Origin: Hygrophila difformis
Taxonomy: Eukaryota; Streptophyta; Magnoliopsida; Lamiales; Acanthaceae
Length of the DNA stretch: 64,000 nucleotides
NCBI GenBank assembly: GCA_030278955.1
Contig: JAOANR010000002.1
Span: forward strand, 14,406,238-14,470,237
Direction: 5' to 3'
Shown here: positions 58,811 through 64,000 of the stretch, in pieces
Position numbering within the stretch: position 1 is the stretch's first letter
How the letters are laid out: every line of letters starts with the position of its first letter
Translations under genes and position numbers: made by a program
The notes under the pieces: model-generated
The model's database searches: none
Seen by the model: the letters and a program-made list of their open reading frames with translations, nothing else
Told to the model about the DNA's origin: nothing

Positions 58811-59599
58811 ATCAAATATTGTTGAGATGGTGACGTATCGGGGAGAATTTTTAAAAGCTCAAATCTTTATTTATTTACTTACGGCATTATTCGTGTTTTT
58901 AAATCATGTCTTAAATAATTGCCCGTGCTTAAGTTTTAAATTATGAAATTAAATGTGTCTTTAAAGTATGTAATTATATTCGCAATTTTTTTTTAAAGTA
59001 AAATGTTTTTACGCATGACAAAAAGTCTTATCATAACTATGCCGTGCAAATTATTTTACGATGAAAGTTGAATCATGATCGCGTGAAAATCTTTATTTTA
59101 AATCATGCCATCTATTTATTATTGGATGTTAAACTTAAATGGCGTTTTACCTACAAACATCTTTTTATTTAATTTAATTAAAGGCTTTGAAACCCCTAAC
59201 CCATGCTATGTGTTAACTTACTCAGCGCGTTTTTGCTGACCCAAACCATATATCTCCTTTTTCTTACAGAGTACGAAGAATATGCATCGTCATATGCATA
59301 CATGGGAACATTAGGGGAAATCTTTATTTTAAATCCCTGCATTAATTACGACTTGCATGAACGGGCCTGTTTAACCCGTGTTTTGGCCATGTCGGCCCTT
59401 ATACATTATTTCCGCTGCACAAATTAAAATTTCCGCTGCAACTTTGATGTATTATTTTTAATGGGCTGTTTGAATGTTTTAAAATTCTGAAAAACCATAG
59501 CCTTGCATCTCTTTAGTGAGCTCGGAGAAACCGTGTCTTGCTAGGGAGGTGTGGCGGTGGCATCCCGGCCTGGGTTACCAAATCCGGGGTGTTACAAGT

Positions 59600-59676
59600 T
59601 GGTATCAGAGCCCAGACTATTTTAAAGCTATTTATTTTAAAGAAAATATCTGATACCAAAGTTGGTATCAGAGCCC
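59600..59676 (+). other. Duplicated primer binding site of element F with inverted copy
   Basis: TGGTATCAGAGCCC stands at 59600-59613 and again at 59663-59676, each followed by AGACTATTTTAAAGCTATT. Between them TCTGATACCAA (59649-59659) faces TTGGTATCAGA (59662-59672), a perfect 11-bp inverted repeat with a 2-bp centre. The first copy lies three bases after the LTR and is the normal site. Confidence 0.92.
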
Positions 59677-60067
59677 AGACTATTTTAAAGCTATTATTTT
59701 ACATAGCCGGAATATTTTTAAACTACTATTTTAAAGAGCCAATTATTATTTTGAAGTTAAAGCCCAAATTTTTAGCCCAAAATTTTTTTTTTTTTTTGAA
59801 GCCCAAGAAATTATTTTGGCCCAATAGCCTTGTTTTTATTTAAAGCCCAAATAATTTATTTCTTTCGGCCCAATATAGTGGCCCAAATCTTTTATCCTTA
59901 TTTTAATCTATCCATGGAATAAATTTATTTTTAAAACCCATGGATAAATAAATGTATGCAGAAAATTTTTTTTCGGGGGGATCATCACTGCATGTGCATA
60001 ATGCATTTCTATACCTTAGAGAACCTAGAAGCGTTATGTTGTAACCTAGATCTTTTCCTTGCGCTAG
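59677..60067 (+). other. Leader of element F
   Basis: Noncoding AT-rich stretch similar to leaders of C and E (ATTTCTATACCTTAGAGAA.CTAGAAGCG shared with C near 31000). It ends at an ATG in the position of the gag start. Confidence 0.7.
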
Positions 60068-60379
60068 ATGGCTAACCAAGACATGATGAACTTAATGATC
60101 AAAATGATGAACGCTCACTTTGATTCCCAACAAACCATACAACAAATGGAACATCGTATGGCCCAATTGGAGGCAAAACTGCACCATATGGGAAGCTTAA
60201 GAGAGGCGGACCACCACCGCATAAACCAGCTCGAAGACCAAATCCAAACCCTTACTACACAAAATCTATGTTTAAAGGAGCTTGTTGATGCTCATGGGGA
60301 TGACTTGAACCACATTTTCGATGACCTACTACCGTCAAGTCCAGTGGAGGATCCCACCACTGTGCTGGAGGACGCCTAG
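60068..60379 (+). CDS. 103-residue coiled-coil protein at the gag position
   Basis: Begins MANQDMMNLMIKMMNAHFDS and ends in an acidic tail (VEDPTTVLEDA). Residues 15-80 are heptad-rich with leucine, glutamine and charged residues (MEHRMAQLEAKL, INQLEDQIQTL), suggesting a coiled coil. No capsid domain or zinc knuckle is present and it does not match the gags of C or E. Its ATG follows the conserved leader, so it would be the first product of the element's RNA. It may be a shortened Gag N-terminus (those of H and J are also heptad-rich) or an acquired ORF. I do not recognise it; whether it is translated is unknown. Confidence 0.6.
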   Translation: MANQDMMNLMIKMMNAHFDSQQTIQQMEHRMAQLEAKLHHMGSLREADHHRINQLEDQIQTLTTQNLCLKELVDAHGDDLNHIFDDLLPSSPVEDPTTVLEDA

Positions 60380-60682
60380 AAACGATAGGAGGATCCTATT
60401 TTGGTATATCCTATCACTTGTACTAAAAATTCCTTTTAAGGAAATAAAATGCAAGATTTATCTATTTAGATAAATTTAAATCCGAAATTATAAAAACATA
60501 AAAACACACGATGCATCAAACTATGCAGTACAAACAGAGACATGCACGGAATCGGAGTAACGTCACAGTACTACATCTTAAGAGAAATACCAAACCAAGT
60601 CTAACTGAAAACGCAAATGAGAAATACTAAACCAACCGCTGCTAACACGAGTCTAGATAAAACATAAACGGGAAACATAAAG
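60380..60682. other. Gap between the coiled-coil ORF and the antisense ORF
   Basis: Noncoding; AAATAAAATG at about 60440 could be a polyadenylation signal for the plus strand. On the minus strand this is the 3' flank of the antisense ORF. Confidence 0.45.
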
Positions 60683-62089
60683 TCACTGATCAGGAGGAGG
60701 GAACCGGCGACGCATGTAGTCATCCATCTGACGCATGTAGGCGTACATGTCCGTCAAGGTGGCCTGCTTCTCCGCCTGTCTCACAGTGAGCGTGTCCATA
60801 CGATCCTGATAGAGATCCATCCTAGCATCCAAGGCGTCAAAGCGATCCTGATAGAGATCCATCCTAACACCCAAGGCGTCATAGCGAGCCTGCCCAGCTG
60901 CAAACCCGGCATCCATACTGATACGCATCTCCTGCATCATCTGGAGCATCTGCGTCATGTCCTGACCCCGCGGTGGGACCACACCCTGCTGTGGAACCAC
61001 AGGAGGAGGAAGTGATCGCTCAGGAGGAACAACTAAGATCAAACCACCATCCTCAGGCTGCGGGTGCAGTATAGCCCGAGGCGCTCCACGACGCAAAGTG
61101 CTGCGCCGGGCGGCATAAGACGGGACACGGTAGTGCTCACCTGGAGCTAAGGGATAGGGGTCCGTCTCGGGAGACGTGCGGATCCCCTGGGCAGCGCATA
61201 AGCCACAAATGAGGTGTGCGTGAGTGATCACCCTACTCCCTCGCCCCCGTCGTAAACCCCTCAGGTTGTCCGCAATGCAAGCGCCCACATTTACCCGGCC
61301 GCCCCGTGCGATAAAGCAGATAGTCTCAAAGACATGATCTATGACGATATGACTTCGGGTGATCGGCCGGATGCGTCCTAACCAAAGCTGAGCAAGTACA
61401 CGCCAATGAGCATCCAAAGATGTCAGTCGCAACTCGTGGGGTTCCCCAGTCCGCGGGGGTACCTCGGTACACAAGACACCCCAGGCAGGGGCATAAACCC
61501 GACCCTCTGGCTGCGGTCGGAACACGCCATCATCTGGAAGGCCGAAATAGGTGTTAATCGCCCGAGCACTGAAGTCTAAGTAGCAACCACGAACCCAGAC
61601 TCGAGAGAGGTCGTCGTCTACCCCAAGACCACTGATGTTGGCGATAACCTCCATGGCTAGATAGCCGGAGGCAACGCCCTCGGGATGACGTGCAAGACCG
61701 GTCCACTGGAGATGCCCCAACACTGCACTGATCCGGTCATCGCCCATATGATCGGGGAACAAGCCTCGCTCGGGAACGTAAGCCCTCTTCCGACGAAGCT
61801 CGTCGAAATAGAAGTCCTGGGAGGCCATCGTATGGAAACGGAACCGATCATGCCGGCGAGGACGCACCTCGTAAGGGAGACCCCTGAGCCTCGGCTCTCG
61901 CTCCTCGTCCTCCTCGGACTCACTGTCGTCATCGCCGTCGCTATCATCACTATCCGGCATCACCGGAGCGGCAGTGCTAGGGCCAGCAGTATCAAGTCGA
62001 GTAGCCCGTCTCTTGGCCCCCGGAAGGACCATAAGGAACGCCAAGATGAACCACAGAAAAAGAAACATCCTGCGAACACCCAATATCAA
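60683..62089 (-). CDS. Antisense ORF: putative plant transposon protein domain plus coiled coil
   Basis: An intact 468-codon ORF opposite to the element's direction. An acidic, serine-rich region (about residues 45-65) is followed by a domain at about 80-310 that resembles the 'putative plant transposon protein' family found in many plant retroelements (YLDFSARAINTYFGLPDDG; RITRSHIVIDHV-like HIVIDHVFETICFIARGGRVNVG; HAHLICGLCAAQGI). The tail (about 385-460) is a repetitive coiled coil with MDLYQDR repeats. The first codons span a TTCGCAG/G acceptor-like site, so the true start may be Met8 (62068) or Met20 (62032), after a 5' exon near 62700-62830. It is far GC-richer than its surroundings. 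The function is unknown; antisense genes occur in other plant gypsy elements such as Grande. Confidence 0.7.
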   Translation of the reverse strand: MILGVRRMFLFLWFILAFLMVLPGAKRRATRLDTAGPSTAAPVMPDSDDSDGDDDSESEEDEEREPRLRGLPYEVRPRRHDRFRFHTMASQDFYFDELRRKRAYVPERGLFPDHMGDDRISAVLGHLQWTGLARHPEGVASGYLAMEVIANISGLGVDDDLSRVWVRGCYLDFSARAINTYFGLPDDGVFRPQPEGRVYAPAWGVLCTEVPPRTGEPHELRLTSLDAHWRVLAQLWLGRIRPITRSHIVIDHVFETICFIARGGRVNVGACIADNLRGLRRGRGSRVITHAHLICGLCAAQGIRTSPETDPYPLAPGEHYRVPSYAARRSTLRRGAPRAILHPQPEDGGLILVVPPERSLPPPVVPQQGVVPPRGQDMTQMLQMMQEMRISMDAGFAAGQARYDALGVRMDLYQDRFDALDARMDLYQDRMDTLTVRQAEKQATLTDMYAYMRQMDDYMRRRFPPPDQ

Positions 62090-62957
62090 GGGTAAGACTA
62101 ATTTTCAACACATCAATTCACAAGCAAAAATACATAAAGACATCATAAATATAAAGTTCCAATGGGGAAAATCTAGGAGGGATTTAGACCCAATAGTTTG
62201 CCAATACATATTGGGAGAGAATCAAACCAAGGAATGTGCCCAAACAAATTCAAAAACCCATTGTGGCATTCTGTCGAACACCTTGTGCGCGCAATAAATT
62301 AAGTTCAAAAATATGTTGTAAACACATGGCAATTAACCACAAAACCAAACAATTGCTTGAACAACAAATCATAATCACAAGTGTCAACAAACAACACCAA
62401 TGAAACCACTTTTACACCAATAACACCAACAAAATCGAAAATTTCATAGTTCCCCTAAAAATCCAAGTTCTAGCAAGAAATTCCACAACTTAGGCACATA
62501 TATACATATCAATTTTTCCTAAACAATAGAAATGGCACCAAAGTACTACATACAACCATTAATTCGCGAGAATTAAGCCGAAAATTTCAAAACCCCAATT
62601 TACATGCCAAAACCCTAATTCCTCAATTCAATCAAATTCTAACAAATCAAGGCATAAAACTTGAAATTGACAAGTGAAAATAGAAGATACATACCTTACA
62701 AAGAGAAATCGAAGTCGGAACTAGGAGAATCCGAGCACGAGGGGACGAATTTGAGAGGAAGTTGGGAGGAATTTCGGAAGGGGAAAGGGGTGAATGGCTC
62801 GCGCCCCGCGCGAGCCCTATATGCTGCCCCTGGGGGCCCCGCGCGGACCCGGCGCGCTAAACCCCCTAAACCCGCGCGGACCCCGCGCGGGACACAAAAA
62901 AAAAAAAATATTTTTTTTTATTTACTCCTCCTCTGCTCTACAAAATACGTGTGCACC
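62090..62957 (-). other. Possible promoter, 5' exon and intron of the antisense gene
   Basis: On the minus strand, a pyrimidine-rich leader (62830-62700) meets AAG/GTATGTATC at about 62690, a good donor; the acceptor would be TTCGCAG at about 62070. The interval 62090-62690 is AT-rich like a plant intron. A GC-rich CGCGCGG block with a TATATGC lies at 62800-62900. This is read from sequence only. Confidence 0.45.
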
Positions 62958-63448
62958 TAAGCGTGTGAGACGGCAAGACCTAGAATTTCAAGTCATAGAT
63001 AAGGTCACGTTAAAGATATCACCGATGAAGGGGGTGATGCATTTTGGCAAACAAGGAAAGCTAAGTCCTCGGAATATGGGACCTTATGAAATTCTAGTAA
63101 AGGTCGGGAATCTAGCATATCGTCTAGTCTTACCGCCACAATTGGCTAGAGTTCACAATGTGTTCCACATATCACAATTGAAGGAGTATGTGCACGATCC
63201 GACCCATGTATTCCAACCGGAAGGAATTAAATTGGATGATGACTTGAGCTATGAGGAAATTCCGGTACAATTACTCGATGTTAAGGAGAGAGTAACAAGG
63301 AACAAAACCGTGAGAATGGTCAAGATTCTTTGGTCGAACCATGAAAGTGAAACAGCAACATGAGAACTAGGAGCCGATATGAAGGAGCGTCATCCGACCC
63401 TATTCCAAGATGGTGCAACCACAGCTATGGGGACATAACTGTAATCTT
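62958..63448 (+). pseudogene. Del/Tekay-like pol C-terminus with interrupted chromodomain
   Basis: From about 62960 the plus strand encodes RRQDLEFQVIDKVTLKISPM, FGKQGKLSPRNMGPYEILVKV and VHNVFHISQLKEYVHDPTHV, the classic end of integrase in Del/Tekay chromoviruses. The start of a chromodomain (YEEIPVQLLDVKERVTRNKT ... VKILWSNHESETAT) follows. A TGA at 63361-63363 stands where family members usually have Trp, and similar residues continue for about 16 codons. All upstream pol is missing, replaced by the antisense gene. The polypurine region follows at once. It identifies the lineage of the parent element. Confidence 0.88.
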
Positions 63449-63607
63449 AAGGGGGGGAGGATGTAATACCCCGTAAGGATGCATAAGCATTTATTTTTGA
63501 AACCCGAATAGATTGTATCCCAAGTAAACAAAAGAACCCTAACTCTTAGCGCGAGAAAAGCCGAAGCACAACTTCGAGGACGAAGTTGATTCTTAAGGGG
63601 GGGAGGA
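63449..63607 (+). other. Double PPT and hairpin at the 3' end of element F
   Basis: Two copies of CTTAAGGGGGGGAGGATGTA: the first at about 63447-63466 is followed by ATACCCCGTAAGG, the second at 63592-63611 by the true LTR start. Between them is the stem-loop AACTTCG-AGGA-CGAAGTT (63570-63587). Confidence 0.85.
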
Positions 63608-64000
63608 TGTAATACCCCGAATTTTTATCAACGTCCAAGGGAATAAAATTTATTCCTATCAATGTCGAAATATATCCGAGAAGAAGAAAATAATTTATCA
63701 CAATAATTTATTGCTCGGAAATGAAACGCCGATAGATTTAAATTCAAAATGGAATAAAAGAGGGAAAGGAAGCCCGAAGACATTCCATGAATTGAGTAAA
63801 AATAATTGGAGTTAAGTTCATGAAGGAAAAGAATTTTAATTCCAAGAACCCGTGAAGTCGGAAGAAATTTAATGATACAAGTTATTGCACGGGAATCAAA
63901 AGACGACGAATTGAAAGCCTACGAACCCGAGACCGACGGACTTAAGATTTCAAACATGAAATTCATTTGAGTCGAGATAAATTTAAGATAAGAATTTATG
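63608..64000 (+). repeat. 3' LTR of element F (first 393 bp)
   Basis: Matches 56302 onward to the window end with about one difference. Confidence 0.95.

Larger units (their letters stand above)
57145..59269 (+). other. Candidate LTR-embedded intron, copy F
   Basis: GTAAGATG start, CTTTTTCTTACAG end, with TTAACTTACTCA and TTGCTGAC upstream. At 2.1 kb it is the longest in the set. Confidence 0.5.
56302..59596 (+). repeat. 5' LTR of element F
   Basis: TGTAATACCCCG...CGGGGTGTTACA, 3.3 kb. TTTGGCGC at 56810-56817, donor-like G/GTAAGA at 57144-57145, degenerate AAGTTGT repeats, two ~89-bp direct repeats (58402-58552), hairpin array, acceptor-like CTTACAG/AG at 59269. Confidence 0.95.
56302..64000 (+). 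mobile_element. LTR retrotransposon F with antisense ORF (3' LTR cut by window end)
   Basis: 5' LTR 56302-59596; Met primer sites; coiled-coil ORF; large antisense ORF; Del/Tekay-like pol tail; polypurine region; 3' LTR from 63608. The visible 393 bp of the 3' LTR differ from the 5' LTR at about one place, so the insertion is very recent. It lies in the 3' end of element G. It lacks gag, protease, RT and most of integrase, so it cannot move alone. Confidence 0.92.

Noticed and set aside
61685..62095. Plus-strand ORF of 136 codons
   Set aside because: Shadow of the 468-codon antisense ORF, whose domain match and coiled coil make the minus strand the real one.
62794..62957. N-terminal extension of the pol-tail ORF
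   Set aside because: GC-rich simple sequence (CGCGCGG repeats) and a poly-A run; homology to integrase starts only near 62960.

Overview
The window is nuclear DNA of a flowering plant, most likely a eudicot. The evidence is nested Ty3/gypsy retrotransposons with plant-type initiator-Met tRNA primer sites, a Cassandra-type TRIM with a 5S-like LTR, plant-type Helitrons with a CTAG end, Stowaway-like and hAT-like MITEs, and one plant ELO-family gene. I cannot name the species. Only one ordinary host gene is convincing: the single-exon ELO/HOS3-like gene at 39503-40330 (+).

Layout. 1-5016: 3' part of Ty3/gypsy element A (gag-pol with two in-frame stops, then its 3' LTR), inserted in the gag of element B. 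5017-8541: rest of B (gag end, 3' LTR). 9351-9964: Cassandra TRIM (-). 11385-11793: MITE. 13626-16483: Helitron (+). 16695-20926: decayed element H (pol end, LTR, primer site, leader, broken gag), cut by minus-strand element J (20927-28270), which is a relative of A and H. 28271-35311: gag-only element C with two long LTRs. 35312-38416: LTR I (A family), split by a second Helitron (35571-37773, -). 38417-38985: LTR fragment K (H family). 38986-42451: ELO gene and MITEs. 42452-53144: minus-strand solo LTR D, split by the complete gag-only element E (43527-51755, TSD CTTTC). 53511-56301: minus-strand element G, cut by element F (56302 to the window end).

Two retrotransposon groups dominate. Group 1 (A, H, I, J, K) has a gag-pol with a DNG protease motif and LTRs whose U3, and in H and J also the leader, are packed with short inverted words. 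The word differs between copies: TTCGGTCTAGACCGAA in A and I, GAGTACGATCGG/CCCATCGTACTC in H and K, CGTCGTAA-like in J. Group 2 (B, C, D, E, F, G) has 2.4-3.3 kb LTRs. B, C and E carry only gag (TR-GAG-like). F carries a coiled-coil ORF where gag should be, a large antisense ORF, and a Del/Tekay-like pol tail.

The most notable signal is inside the group 2 LTRs. Seven of eight LTRs with the relevant region keep a GGTAAG splice-donor-like site soon after the promoter. All keep a polypyrimidine-CAG/AG acceptor-like site about 300 bp before the LTR end, so they may hold a 1.5-2.1 kb intron. At the same place in that candidate intron each family has its own tandem array of small hairpins: GAAA tetraloops in B, tRNA T-arm/B-box-like hairpins in C, GCTTG/CAAGC hairpins with compensatory changes in E, and GCCGG/CCGGC hairpins in F and G. 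Sequence changes while the fold is kept, which suggests a structured RNA or protein-binding module. This is inference from reading the sequence; no folding, alignment or expression data were available.
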